A stretch of DNA of 64,000 bases from Pseudomonas gingeri (GTDB lineage: Bacteria; Pseudomonadota; Gammaproteobacteria; Pseudomonadales; Pseudomonadaceae), in NCBI RefSeq assembly GCF_013385635.1, contig NZ_JACAPR010000012.1, positions 1 through 64,000 on the forward strand. The letters are read 5' to 3'. Positions 17,164 through 26,542 of this stretch are shown here, one piece after another (position 1 is the first letter of the stretch; each line of letters starts with the position of its first letter). The translations under genes and the position numbers were made by a program. The notes below the pieces were generated by a model. The model was not told where the DNA came from, did no database searches, and worked only from the letters and a program-made list of their open reading frames with translations.

Positions 17164-17202
17164 GCTTGCGTTCAACCGAATGAAAAAGCGTTATCCCGGG
17201 GA

Positions 17203-18447
17203 CTACCAGAGCGCCAGGGTGTAGCTGAGAATCAGGCGGTTCTCATCCAGGTCGTTGCCGAAGTTCGAACGCACCGTCGCATTGCGCCACTTCACCCCCA
17301 CGCCCTTGAACGTCCCGTCCTGCACCACATAGCCGATATCGGTGTTGCGCTCCCATTCCCGCCCTTCGCCCGGCACCGTGCGTTGTACATTGTCGCCGGA
17401 GACGTAGCGGGTCATGAAGCTCAGGCCAGGCAAGCCGAGGGCGGCGAAGTTGTAGTCATAACGCAACTGCCAGGAACGCTCGTTGATATTGGCGAAGTCG
17501 CCGATCTGCACGAAGTTCACCAGGTACGGGTCGCTGTGGCCGATATAAGGGAACGGATCGTCACCGCTCATGCGTTGATAACCCAGGCCCAGCGCATGGC
17601 CCTTGAGGCTATAGGTGAACATCGCCCCCAGGGCGCGGTTGTCCAGTGGCCGAAAGTTGCCGTCCTCGCTGCTGCGGGCATAACGCAGGTCGGTCTTCAG
17701 GCCTTGCCCGGAACCCAGGTCCCAGTTATGTACCAGGCCGACGAAGTTCTGCTGGTAGATGTCCTGCAACTTGCCATAGCGGTACTGGGTGAGCAGGTTG
17801 GGCAACCACTGGTAGTCGGCCCCGGCGAACTGGAACTTGTCGCTGACGCCGCCAATACGGTTGGCGCTCATGTCCTGGTAGTCGGTGGAGTCGACATAGT
17901 TGATCTGACTCAACTGCCCCGCCGTCAGCTTCAGCCGATCGATCTCCTGCACATTCAACAAGCCGCCCTTGAAGGTACCGGGCAGCAGCCGGGTGTCGTT
18001 GGAAATCACCACCGGGTCCTTGAGCTGCAGGGTTCCGACTTTCAGCACGCTGTTGGACAGACGGACCTTGGCGGTCAACCCCAGTTCGCCGTAGCTGTCC
18101 TGGGAACCGCCCTTCGACAGATCGGCCGGCAGCAGGCCGGTACCGGCGGTGCCGCGTCCCGAGTCGAGCTTGAAGCCGGTCATGCCCAGGGCATCGATGC
18201 CGAAGCCGAGAGTCCCGGCGGTGAAGCCGGACTCCAGGCGCAACATGAAACCCTGGGCCCATTCATCGGCCTTTTCCCGCGAGCCGGTCTGGCGGAAGTC
18301 ACGATTGAAATAGAAATTGCGCGCCTCCAGGCTGCCCTTGCTGTCGGCGATAAAGTCCGCACGGGCGCCTGGCGCGCAGAGCAGCCCGAGGCCGAGCAAA
18401 GTGCCGATAGAAAGTGGTGAACGTGACAACGCGTCGAAGTGCTTCAT
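17203..18447 (-). CDS. OprD-family outer-membrane porin
   Basis: A 414-residue outer-membrane beta-barrel of the OprD/Occ family with a signal peptide (ending GARA) followed by the typical DFIADSKGSLEARNFYFNRDFR start and a C-terminal strand ending in aromatic Trp (SYTLALW). Such porins admit specific carboxylates or amino acids. The ATG at 18447 has AGGAG upstream. It lies just downstream of an MFS transporter on the same strand, which suggests a shared substrate. Confidence 0.92.
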   Translation of the reverse strand: MKHFDALSRSPLSIGTLLGLGLLCAPGARADFIADSKGSLEARNFYFNRDFRQTGSREKADEWAQGFMLRLESGFTAGTLGFGIDALGMTGFKLDSGRGTAGTGLLPADLSKGGSQDSYGELGLTAKVRLSNSVLKVGTLQLKDPVVISNDTRLLPGTFKGGLLNVQEIDRLKLTAGQLSQINYVDSTDYQDMSANRIGGVSDKFQFAGADYQWLPNLLTQYRYGKLQDIYQQNFVGLVHNWDLGSGQGLKTDLRYARSSEDGNFRPLDNRALGAMFTYSLKGHALGLGYQRMSGDDPFPYIGHSDPYLVNFVQIGDFANINERSWQLRYDYNFAALGLPGLSFMTRYVSGDNVQRTVPGEGREWERNTDIGYVVQDGTFKGVGVKWRNATVRSNFGNDLDENRLILSYTLALW

Positions 18448-18569
18448 GGTGTGCTCCTGTTTTGCGGGCACGAGCCGACCCTCTCGGGGGCGTTGGGCTC
18501 GCGACCGATGTGGTGAAAAACGGATGGATCGTCATGGCCCGGGCCATGGCAGCCCGGGCGTGCCGGGGC

Positions 18570-19856
18570 TCAGGACTCGAGTTGGCGGCCGCGGGTTTCC
18601 GGCAGGCTCAGGGCCGCCAGAATCACCACCCCGTAAGCCCCGGCGGCGAACACGCCGATACCGGTGCCGATGGGCAAGGTTTCACTCAGGGCACCGATGA
18701 ACAGCGGAAACAACGCGGCGATGGAGCGACCGGCGTTGTAGCAGAAGCCCTGGCCCGAACCGCGCATGCGGGTGGGAAACAGCTCGGTGAGGAACGCGCC
18801 CATGCCGGCGAAGATGCCCGAGGCGAAGAAACCCAGGGGAAAGCCGAGCCAGAGCATCCAGGTGTTGTCGATGGGCAACTGGGTATAGGCCAGGACAATC
18901 GCCATCGAACCCACGGCAAAGAGGATGAAGTTCTTCTTGCGGCCGATGGCATCGGTCAGCAGCGCGCTGGTCACGTAACCGACATAGGAGCCGACGATCA
19001 CCATTGCCAGGTAGCCGCCTGTGCCCAGCACACTCAGGCCGCGTTCGGTCTTCAGGTAGGTCGGCAACCAGGTGGTGATCGCGTAGTAGCCGCCCAATGC
19101 TCCGGTGGTCAGCAGCGAGGCACGCAGAGTGGTGCTGAGCATCCGCGGGGCGAATATCTCGAAGAAGGCCCAGGGTGAAGCCTTGGCCGGGCGCCCCTGG
19201 CGGGCCTGCTCGAAGGTGTCGGATTCCTTGACCAGCCGACGGATCACCAGCACGAACAAGGCTGGTACCAGGCCGATCATGAACAACGCCCGCCAGGCCT
19301 GTTCCGGAGGCAGGAAACTGAACAATCCGGCATAGAGCAGCGCTGTCAGCCCCCAGCCCAGGGCCCAACCGGCCTGCACCATGCCCACCGCCTTGCCGCG
19401 ATCCTGCGAGCGGATCACCTCGCCGATCAGCACCGCACCGGCCGTCCACTCGCCGCCGAAACCGAAGCCCATCAGGGTTCGCGCCACCAGCAATTGTTCA
19501 TAGCTCTGCGCCAGTCCGCAGAGAAAGGTGAAGAAGGCAAACCAGAGTACCGTCAGTTGCAGGGTACGCACCCGGCCGATGCGGTCGGAGAGAATCCCGG
19601 CGATCCAGCCACCGGCCGCCGAGGCGAGCAACGTACTGGTACCGATCAACCCGGCCTCGCCCTTGGAAATGCCCCAGGTGGCGATCAGGGTGGGAATCAC
19701 GAAGCTGAGCATCTGCGTGTCCATGCCATCGAGGCCATAGCCGATCTTGCAGCTCCAGAATGTGCGTTTCTCATTCTTGCTCAGTGGGCCGTACCAACTG
19801 AACGGGCCGGCACGGCGCGTCCCTGAAGGCACGTGGTCAGTCATGGTGTTGTCCAT
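18570..19856 (-). CDS. MFS transporter (aromatic acid / sugar-acid symporter type)
   Basis: A 428-residue inner-membrane carrier with 12 predicted segments and MFS signature loops (SDRIGRVRTLQ after segment 2 and DAIGRKKNF after segment 8). It resembles proton-coupled organic-acid symporters. The ATG at 19856 has AGGAACC upstream. The downstream OprD porin and the divergent DUF1445 protein suggest a small-acid uptake and processing unit; the substrate is not evident. Confidence 0.88.
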   Translation of the reverse strand: MDNTMTDHVPSGTRRAGPFSWYGPLSKNEKRTFWSCKIGYGLDGMDTQMLSFVIPTLIATWGISKGEAGLIGTSTLLASAAGGWIAGILSDRIGRVRTLQLTVLWFAFFTFLCGLAQSYEQLLVARTLMGFGFGGEWTAGAVLIGEVIRSQDRGKAVGMVQAGWALGWGLTALLYAGLFSFLPPEQAWRALFMIGLVPALFVLVIRRLVKESDTFEQARQGRPAKASPWAFFEIFAPRMLSTTLRASLLTTGALGGYYAITTWLPTYLKTERGLSVLGTGGYLAMVIVGSYVGYVTSALLTDAIGRKKNFILFAVGSMAIVLAYTQLPIDNTWMLWLGFPLGFFASGIFAGMGAFLTELFPTRMRGSGQGFCYNAGRSIAALFPLFIGALSETLPIGTGIGVFAAGAYGVVILAALSLPETRGRQLES

Positions 19857-20133
19857 GGAGGTTCCTGCGGCAGCAAAGGAAAGTGACGGACACGCCTCGT
19901 TGTTTTGTTGTGAAGGCGTTGTCGTGGGGGAGCCGACGCCATGCGCTGCGTCGTGGAGCGGATTCTTCGCGCCCGGCCGCATCAGCGTCAAACGGGAAAA
20001 AAGCTGGTCAATGCATAAGAAAAATTGATGAGCTGCGTCATCAACTTTTCTTGTTCACAACACCAGATTTTCTGGTTGGACAGCCTTGCCCGGGTTTTCT
20101 ACAAAGGGCTCCCCGTTCCTTGGAGACGTACCG

Positions 20134-20937
20134 ATGAATCAGCCCGTCCTGCCCTTCGAGCAGTTGCGCCACAGCACGCCGTTCGAGCTGCGCCAGCAGA
20201 TTGCCGCCGGACGCTATCAGGGCCATACCAGCGGCCTCGGCCAGGGCCGGGTGCAGGCCAATATCGTCATCCTGCCGGGTGACTGGGCCGATGAGTTCCT
20301 GCGTTTCTGTACCCTCAATCGCCAGGCCTGCCCGCTGCTGGACGTCACCGAGCCGGGCGATCCGATCTTGCGCAACCTCGGGCAGGCCGTGGATATCCGC
20401 CATGACGTGCCGCGTTATCGGGTCTACCGCGAGGGCGTGTTGAGCGCAGAACCGCTGGATATTGCCGCGCTCTGGCAGGACGACCTGGTGGCCTTTGCCA
20501 TCGGCTGCTCGTTCTCCTTCGAGCAACCGCTGCTGGATGCCGGAATCGGCCTGCGGCATATCGAACGGGGCCTCAACGTGGCGATGTACCAGACTGATAT
20601 CGACACCCGTCCGACCGCACGCCTGCAAGGCAAGCTGGTGGTCAGCATGCGCCCGCTGAAAGCCGCGGCGGCGATCCGGGCGATCCAGATCACCGGGCGC
20701 ATGCCCAATGTCCACGGAGCCCCGGTGCATATCGGCGATCCGGCACTGATCGGCATCCGCGACCTCGCCACACCGGACTACGGTGATGCCGTGCCGGTGG
20801 CCGAGGACGAGATCCCGGTATTCTGGGCCTGCGGCGTGACCCCGCAATCGGTGGTACAGGCCTCACGCCCGCCGCTGTGCATCACCCATGCGCCGGGCTG
20901 CATGCTGGTGACCGACCTGCACAATCACACCCTGTAA
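20134..20937 (+). CDS. Putative hydro-lyase of the DUF1445 family
   Basis: A 267-residue cytoplasmic protein of the DUF1445/D-glutamate-cyclase-like family, annotated generally as putative hydro-lyase. Family hallmarks visible: TSGLGQGRVQANIVILP near residue 35, FAIGCSFSFE, and a C-terminal FWACGVTPQ...ITHAPGCMLVTD. The start at 20134 follows TGGAGAC. It is divergent from the MFS/OprD genes, pointing to a shared organic acid or 5-oxoproline-type substrate, which is unproven. Confidence 0.88.
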   Translation: MNQPVLPFEQLRHSTPFELRQQIAAGRYQGHTSGLGQGRVQANIVILPGDWADEFLRFCTLNRQACPLLDVTEPGDPILRNLGQAVDIRHDVPRYRVYREGVLSAEPLDIAALWQDDLVAFAIGCSFSFEQPLLDAGIGLRHIERGLNVAMYQTDIDTRPTARLQGKLVVSMRPLKAAAAIRAIQITGRMPNVHGAPVHIGDPALIGIRDLATPDYGDAVPVAEDEIPVFWACGVTPQSVVQASRPPLCITHAPGCMLVTDLHNHTL

Positions 20938-21375
20938 TCAGGCCGTGGTGTTGACGGTGCCGCCCGAAGTGCTGCCACCGGACTCCTGCAGGGCCTGGGT
21001 CAAGGCCGCGCTGACGGTCTGCAACGAAGCGGAAATCGTCGCTACCTGGGATTCGGCGCTTGCCACGGCGGCGGCCTTGGCGTCAGGGCTTTCATTGCTC
21101 GACTGCGCCTTCTGCATCGCCTGCTCCTGTTCCTGCAACTGCTTCTGCAGTTCGGCCAGTTGCTTGCGCAGCTCTTTCACGGTATCGGATTCCGAGCTGG
21201 AGCTGTCGCTGCTGCCCGACGCACCACCGGCACCCGCCGGCTGGCCGCCTGCGGCCTTGGTGGTGTCGGTGGCCGTGGCGGCGGTACCGGTGGTGGTCGC
21301 GTCGGCGCTGGCCGCCTTGGTGGCGGTGCTGGTAGACAGGCTTGGGGTGATGGTAACCGAGGTGATGCTGACCAT
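20938..21375 (-). CDS. Ser/Thr/Ala-rich coiled-coil protein (FlxA-like?)
   Basis: A 145-residue low-complexity protein. The N-terminal third is Ser/Thr/Ala-rich, a coiled coil follows (~residues 60-90, KELRKQLAELQKQLQEQEQ), and a Ser/Ala/Gln tail ends the protein. There is no signal peptide. The pattern recalls FlxA-like proteins of Pseudomonas, but this is tentative. The start at 21375 follows GGGAG. Its stop codon abuts that of the DUF1445 gene. Function unknown. Confidence 0.7.
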   Translation of the reverse strand: MVSITSVTITPSLSTSTATKAASADATTTGTAATATDTTKAAGGQPAGAGGASGSSDSSSSESDTVKELRKQLAELQKQLQEQEQAMQKAQSSNESPDAKAAAVASAESQVATISASLQTVSAALTQALQESGGSTSGGTVNTTA

Positions 21376-21660
21376 GGGGAGTCTCCCTGTTCTGGTGATG
21401 TCTGTGTCAATCATCGACAACAACAGTGCGTGCTTGAGACCTATCCTGTATCCCCTTGGTCAGCAGCCCGATACACAAGCACCCGATCATGCGTACCACC
21501 AGGCCGGCAATCGCGTTCAATTCGCCGCCGGAACCTTTCAGGTCGAGACACAGAGCCTGGCACGCCAACCCGTAACAAAACTGTCAAAAAGCCTTGAGAT
21601 GATGCGGCTCAAGCGAACCTGTAAAAAAATGTTTCGGGCGTTTCACTCCTGCGAGCCTCC

Positions 21661-22683
21661 ATGAACCACAGCCTTGACCAAAGCCACCGCGACTCGGACC
21701 TGTTCGGCCTTCTTTATGGCTTTCGCTTTCGCGCCGGCGAACGCGGCGAGGAAATCGATTCGGCCACCGCCCTGCAATGCCTGCAAGAACCCGAAGACCC
21801 CGAGCAGTTTCTCTGGCTGCACCTGAACCTGGCCCACGCGGCCTGCGAACGCTGGATGAAGACGCACCTGTCATTGCCTGAAGAGTTCTTCGAAGCGCTG
21901 CACGAAGGCTCACGCTCGACCCGTATCGAACACGTCGACAACGCCTTGCTGGCGGTGGTCAACGACGTGGTGTTCAACCTCAGCAGCATGGTCTCGTCGG
22001 ATATTTCCACACTGTGGGTCTGTGCCCGCAGCAAGCTGTTGATCAGCGCCCGCCTGCAACCGCTGCACTCGGTGGACAAGCTGCGCTCTTCGGTCAAGGC
22101 CGGCGAACGTTTTCGCTCGCCGCTGGAACTGCTGGTGCACCTGCTGCGCGACCAGGGTGAAGTGCTGACCCAGATCGTGCGCAAGACCAGCATCAGCGTC
22201 GACCAGATCGAAGACCAGTTGCTGGCCCTGCGCCTGAGCAACAACCGCGCGGAGCTCGGCGCCATGCGCCGGGTGCTGGTACGCCTGCAACGATTGCTGG
22301 CCCTCGAACCGGGCTCGCTGCTGCGCTTGCTCAACCGGCCGCCGCAATGGCTGCAGAAGGAGGACGTCAAGGAGTTGCGCAAGTCCACCGAGGAGTTCTC
22401 GCTGATCCTCAGCGACCTCGAAGCCCTCGGCGAGCGGATCAAGCTGCTGCAGGAAGAGATCGCCGCCAACCTCAACGAACAGAGCAACCGGACCCTGTTC
22501 ACCCTGACGGTGGTGACGGTGCTGGCGCTGCCGATCAATATCATCGCCGGCTTCTTCGGCATGAACGTCGGCGGGATTCCCCTCGCCGGCGACCCCGAGG
22601 GGTTCTGGATCCTGGTGGCACTGGTGGCGACCTTCACCGTGCTGGCCGGACGCTGGGCCTTTCGCAAGCGCCAGGATTACTGA
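21661..22683 (+). CDS. zntB: CorA/ZntB-family metal transporter
   Basis: A 340-residue inner-membrane protein with a large N-terminal cytoplasmic domain and two C-terminal membrane segments; the first ends in the signature GFFGMNVGG, the GMN motif of the CorA superfamily selectivity filter. The overall sequence (LWLHLNLAHA..., DQIEDQLLALRLSNNRAELG) is closer to ZntB (zinc) than to CorA (Mg/Co). It acts as a homopentamer. The ion is inferred from family. Confidence 0.88.
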   Translation: MNHSLDQSHRDSDLFGLLYGFRFRAGERGEEIDSATALQCLQEPEDPEQFLWLHLNLAHAACERWMKTHLSLPEEFFEALHEGSRSTRIEHVDNALLAVVNDVVFNLSSMVSSDISTLWVCARSKLLISARLQPLHSVDKLRSSVKAGERFRSPLELLVHLLRDQGEVLTQIVRKTSISVDQIEDQLLALRLSNNRAELGAMRRVLVRLQRLLALEPGSLLRLLNRPPQWLQKEDVKELRKSTEEFSLILSDLEALGERIKLLQEEIAANLNEQSNRTLFTLTVVTVLALPINIIAGFFGMNVGGIPLAGDPEGFWILVALVATFTVLAGRWAFRKRQDY

Positions 22684-22708
22684 CAGCCTCGCAGCCAGCA
22701 GACTTCTT

Positions 22709-22841
22709 TGTGGCGAGCGGGCTTGCCCGCGCTCGGCTGCGAAGCAGTCGTAAAATCGGACACTTTGTCCTTCCAGACAGATCGCGACATCTGATTTTGG
22801 GGGCGCTTCGCGTCCCAGCGCGGGCTTGCCCGCTCGCCACA
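22709..22841. repeat. Inverted pair of REP elements (GAGCGGGCTTGCCCG type)
   Basis: Left unit tgtggcgagcgggcttgccc (from 22709) and an inverted right unit gcgggcttgcccgctcgcca (to 22841), with ~90 bases between them. This is the standard Pseudomonas REP doublet in an intergenic gap. The rest of the 302-bp gap (22842-22985) shows no gene. Confidence 0.85.
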
Positions 22842-22985
22842 GTCACCGGCTTCTGGATCGAAACTTTCATAGGGCTGGCCGGACCGGCGGCAGGGCAAAA
22901 TGCCTGAACACTGATGTGCGGCAGTCTCTCTGTAACATTTCGCAATGATCATGACGGTTATCCGTTCCCAAACAGGATTTCAGGC

Positions 22986-24599
22986 ATGGCCACCCCTTCA
23001 CTGACTGCCGCTTCGCCCGCTATCGGCGACGGCAGACCGCATCTCGAAAGCAAACCCCGCGTCTTTACCGCCGTGATCTTCTTCGCGGTGCTGGCCATCG
23101 GCCTGTTGTTCACGGCCTACAGCCTGGTGCATGACATGCACGACCTGGGCACCACCGTTACCACCTGGACGCCCTTCCTGCTGTTGGGGGTAGCCTTGCT
23201 GATCGCCCTGGGCTTCGAGTTCGTCAACGGTTTCCACGACACCGCCAACGCCGTTGCCACCGTGATCTACACCCACTCGCTGCCACCACATTTCGCTGTG
23301 GTCTGGTCCGGCTGCTTCAACTTCCTCGGCGTGCTGCTCTCCAGCGGCGCGGTGGCCTTCGGCATCATCGCGCTGCTGCCGGTGGAACTGATCCTGCAAG
23401 TGGGTTCGTCATCCGGCTTCGCGATGATCTTCGCCTTGCTGATCGCCGCCATCCTGTGGAACCTCGGCACCTGGTGGCTGGGGCTGCCGGCCTCGTCGTC
23501 CCACACCCTGATCGGTTCGATCATCGGTGTCGGCGTGGCCAACGCCCTGATGCACGGCCGTGACGGTACCAGCGGCGTGGACTGGAGCCAGGTGACCAAG
23601 ATCGGCTACGCGTTGCTGCTCTCGCCGATCGTCGGTTTCGCCTTCGCCGCCCTGCTGCTGGTGGCGCTGCGCCTGTTCGTGAAAAACCGTGCGCTGTACA
23701 AGGCCCCCAAGGGCAAGGAGCCGCCACCCTGGTGGATCCGCGGCCTGTTGATCCTGACCTGCACCGGCGTGTCCTTTGCCCACGGCTCCAACGACGGCCA
23801 GAAAGGCATGGGCCTGATCATGCTGATCCTGGTCGGCACCCTGCCGATGGCCTATGCGCTGAACCGCACCATGCCGGCCGAACAGGCCCTGCAGTTCGCC
23901 GCCGTGGCCGAAGTCACCCAGGCCGCGCTGGTCAAGGCTGCGCCGTTGCCGGCACCCGCCGACCCGCGCCCGGTACTGACCCTGTACATCCGCACCAAGC
24001 AGATAACCCCGGAGCTGATCCCGTCCCTGGCTTCCCTGGCCGGTCATATCGGTGACGAAGTGAAGGGTTACGGTTCGCTGGCCAAGGTGCCGGCCGAGGC
24101 CATGGGCAACGTACGTAACGACATGTACCTGAGTTCCGAAACCATCCGCATGATGGAGAAGGAAAAGGTCGGCAACTTCGACGCCGACACCCAGGGCAAG
24201 TTGCAGTTGTTCAAGCAACAGATCGACAACGCCACGCGCTTTATCCCGCTGTGGGTGAAGATCGCCGTGGCGATCGCACTCGGCCTGGGCACCATGGTCG
24301 GCTGGAAGCGCATCGTCGTCACCGTCGGCGAGAAAATCGGCAAGACCCACCTGACCTACGCCCAGGGCGCCTCGGCGGAAATGGTGGCGATGCTGACCAT
24401 CGGCGCGGCGGACATGTACGGCCTGCCGGTATCGACCACCCACGTCTTGTCCTCCGGCGTGGCCGGGACCATGGTCGCCAATGGCGGCGGCCTGCAGATG
24501 AAGACCATCCGCAACCTGGCGATGGCCTGGGTCCTGACCCTGCCGTCGGCGATCCTGCTGTCGGGCAGCCTGTACTGGTTGTTTACCAAGCTTTTCTGA
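22986..24599 (+). CDS. pitA: PiT-family inorganic phosphate transporter
   Basis: A 537-residue inner-membrane carrier with about ten hydrophobic segments and the duplicated PiT signatures: GFEFVNGFHDTANAVATVIY in the N-terminal half and GVSFAHGSNDGQKGMGLIM in the second. It imports metal-phosphate with protons at low affinity. The start at 22986 follows AGGA. A long hydrophilic loop (~residues 310-415) lies between the halves. It is followed by a terminator. Confidence 0.92.
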   Translation: MATPSLTAASPAIGDGRPHLESKPRVFTAVIFFAVLAIGLLFTAYSLVHDMHDLGTTVTTWTPFLLLGVALLIALGFEFVNGFHDTANAVATVIYTHSLPPHFAVVWSGCFNFLGVLLSSGAVAFGIIALLPVELILQVGSSSGFAMIFALLIAAILWNLGTWWLGLPASSSHTLIGSIIGVGVANALMHGRDGTSGVDWSQVTKIGYALLLSPIVGFAFAALLLVALRLFVKNRALYKAPKGKEPPPWWIRGLLILTCTGVSFAHGSNDGQKGMGLIMLILVGTLPMAYALNRTMPAEQALQFAAVAEVTQAALVKAAPLPAPADPRPVLTLYIRTKQITPELIPSLASLAGHIGDEVKGYGSLAKVPAEAMGNVRNDMYLSSETIRMMEKEKVGNFDADTQGKLQLFKQQIDNATRFIPLWVKIAVAIALGLGTMVGWKRIVVTVGEKIGKTHLTYAQGASAEMVAMLTIGAADMYGLPVSTTHVLSSGVAGTMVANGGGLQMKTIRNLAMAWVLTLPSAILLSGSLYWLFTKLF

Positions 24600-24623
24600 T
24601 TCAACGCCAGTGCAATACCGACC

Positions 24624-24648
24624 AACCCCGCCGCCCGGTGGGGTTTTT
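24624..24648 (+). terminator. Terminator after the phosphate transporter gene
   Basis: AACCCC / GGGGTT arms around a G+C-rich loop, ending in a run of Ts (24644-24648), 25 bp after the stop codon. Confidence 0.75.
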
Positions 24649-24652
24649 CGTT

Positions 24653-25549
24653 TCAGGCCAGAGCCTGCAGGACCTCGACCAACCACTCCATGAATACCCG
24701 CACCCGCCGCGGCAAATTCCGCTGCTGGGCATACAGCAGGGACACTTCCATCGGCGCCGGCAAGTAGTCGGGCAACACGGCCACCAACTCGCCGCTGTCC
24801 AGATGCTTGTGCACGCCATGACGCGGCGCCTGGATCAGGCCGAAACCACCCAGGCAGGCAGACTCGTAGCAATCGGTGCTGTTCACCGTGACGCTACCCG
24901 CCATGGGCACCTGGATCAGCTTGCCGTTGTGCAGGTATTCGAAACCCGACGAACGCGACCCCAGCACCCCGACGTAATGCACCAGCCGATGCTCGGCAAG
25001 GTCCGCGGGACTCAGTGGCGTGCCATGGCGTTGCAGATAGGCCGGGCTGGCACAGTTGACCATCTGCAGCGAACTCACATGCCGCGCCACCACCGACTGG
25101 TCCGGTTGTGCACCGACCCGCAGCACACAATCAAAACCCTCGCTCAACAGGTCGACCCGGCGATCGGTGCTACTGATCTCCAGCTCGATCCGCGGATGAC
25201 GAGCCATGAACTCCGGCAAGCGCGGCATGATCACCCGACGCGCCATGACACTGGGCATATCGAAACGGATCCGCCCGGCGAACAGCGCCGCATCCTGGCG
25301 AAACAGCCCTTCCAGCTCATCCATGTGCGAAAGCAGGTCCTTGCTGCGCTCGTACAGCACCAGGCCGTCCTGGGTCGCCTGCACCTTGCGCGTGGTGCGC
25401 TGCAACAAGCGTGTCCCCAGCAGTTCCTCCAGTGCCTGGATATGCTCGGAAACACTGGACCTGGGCAAGCCCAGGCTTTCGCTGGCGAGGGTAAAGCTCG
25501 ACAGTTCGGTGACACGGATGAAGGTGCGCAGCAGTTCCAGCTTGTTCAT
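24653..25549 (-). CDS. LysR-family transcriptional regulator
   Basis: A 298-residue LTTR: MNKLELLRTFIRVTELSSFT opens the winged HTH (to ~residue 60) and a C-terminal effector domain follows. The ATG at 25549 follows AAGGA; a GTG immediately upstream is possible. It is divergent from the SDR gene at 25672, 122 bp away, which it probably controls. Effector unknown. Confidence 0.92.
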   Translation of the reverse strand: MNKLELLRTFIRVTELSSFTLASESLGLPRSSVSEHIQALEELLGTRLLQRTTRKVQATQDGLVLYERSKDLLSHMDELEGLFRQDAALFAGRIRFDMPSVMARRVIMPRLPEFMARHPRIELEISSTDRRVDLLSEGFDCVLRVGAQPDQSVVARHVSSLQMVNCASPAYLQRHGTPLSPADLAEHRLVHYVGVLGSRSSGFEYLHNGKLIQVPMAGSVTVNSTDCYESACLGGFGLIQAPRHGVHKHLDSGELVAVLPDYLPAPMEVSLLYAQQRNLPRRVRVFMEWLVEVLQALA

Positions 25550-25671
25550 CACAGGCAGTCCTTGATTGTTCGGACAAGGCGATCAGTCTTTCCGATTTTG
25601 CTCAGTTTATCGCCTGGATGCCGGACAAATACACTTTCCCCCAAGGTCACCCATCACTTGAGGAATACCCC

Positions 25672-26430
25672 ATGACTCGCAAAATCGCACTGATCACTGG
25701 CGCCAGCCGCGGCCTGGGCAAAAATGCTGCCCTGCACCTTGCCGCCCAGGGCGTGGACATCATCGGCACCTACAACAGCCGGGCCGATGATGCCCAGGCC
25801 GTGGCAAGCGAAATCGAACGACTCGGCGGCCGCGCCGCCATGCTCCAGCTGGATGTCGGCGTCATCGGTGGTTTCAAGGCTTTCGGCGAAAATGTCGCCA
25901 GGTTGCTGGCTACGGTCTTCGGCCGGGAACGCTTCGATTTCCTGGTCAACAATGCCGGCGTCGGCGTGCATGGCCTGTTCGTCGACACCCGGGAAGAGCA
26001 GTTCGACCAACTGTTGAACGTTCACTTCAAGGGACCGTTTTTCCTGACCCAGCAACTCTTGCCGCTAATGGCCGACGGTGGCCGCATCATCAATATCTCC
26101 AGCGGCCTGGCGCGCTTCAGCCTGCCGGGCTACGGCACCTATGCGGCGATGAAGGGGGCGATGGAGGTGCTGACCCGTTATCAGGCCAGGGAACTGGGGG
26201 CGCGTGGAATCAGCGTGAACTCCCTGGCCCCTGGCGCCATCGAGACGGATTTCGGCGGCGGCCATGTGCGTGACAGCGAAGAGCTGAATGCCTTTGTCGC
26301 CAGCGTCACGGCGCTGGGTCGTGCCGGCTTGCCGGATGATATCGGCGGGGCAATTGCGCTGCTGCTGGGTGAAGGCGGGCAGTGGATCAACGGGCAGCGG
26401 GTCGAGGCTTCGGGGGGGATGTTCCTGTAA
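25672..26430 (+). CDS. Short-chain dehydrogenase/reductase
   Basis: A 252-residue classical SDR: TGASRGLG (9-16), NNAG (93-96), catalytic Tyr157/Lys161 (YAAMK), and the C-terminal family ending (GQRVEASGGMFL) that resembles FabG-type and glucose-dehydrogenase-like enzymes. The start at 25672 follows GAGGAATA. Likely regulated by the divergent LysR. Substrate unknown. Confidence 0.9.
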   Translation: MTRKIALITGASRGLGKNAALHLAAQGVDIIGTYNSRADDAQAVASEIERLGGRAAMLQLDVGVIGGFKAFGENVARLLATVFGRERFDFLVNNAGVGVHGLFVDTREEQFDQLLNVHFKGPFFLTQQLLPLMADGGRIINISSGLARFSLPGYGTYAAMKGAMEVLTRYQARELGARGISVNSLAPGAIETDFGGGHVRDSEELNAFVASVTALGRAGLPDDIGGAIALLLGEGGQWINGQRVEASGGMFL

Positions 26431-26451
26431 ATTGCGCTGTCCGGGCTGACG

Positions 26452-26535
26452 CTTTCGCCGGCAAGCCGGCTCCCACTGGGGATCGTATCGCTCTGCCCCC
26501 CGTGATCAACTGTGGGAGCCGGCTTGCCGGCGAAG
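26452..26535. repeat. Inverted pair of REP elements (GCCGGCTTGCCGGC type)
   Basis: Left arm cgccggcaagccggctccca and inverted right arm tgggagccggcttgccggcg, between convergent gene ends. Confidence 0.85.
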
Positions 26536-26542
26536 AGGCCCG

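Noticed and set aside
22709..22841. Regularly repeated short motifs considered as a CRISPR array
   Set aside because: Only two inverted units are present at each site with no series of direct repeats and spacers, and no cas genes are visible.
23409..24872. A 487-codon minus-strand frame opposite the phosphate transporter
   Set aside because: Gly/Gln/His-rich antisense shadow; the plus strand encodes a clear PiT carrier.
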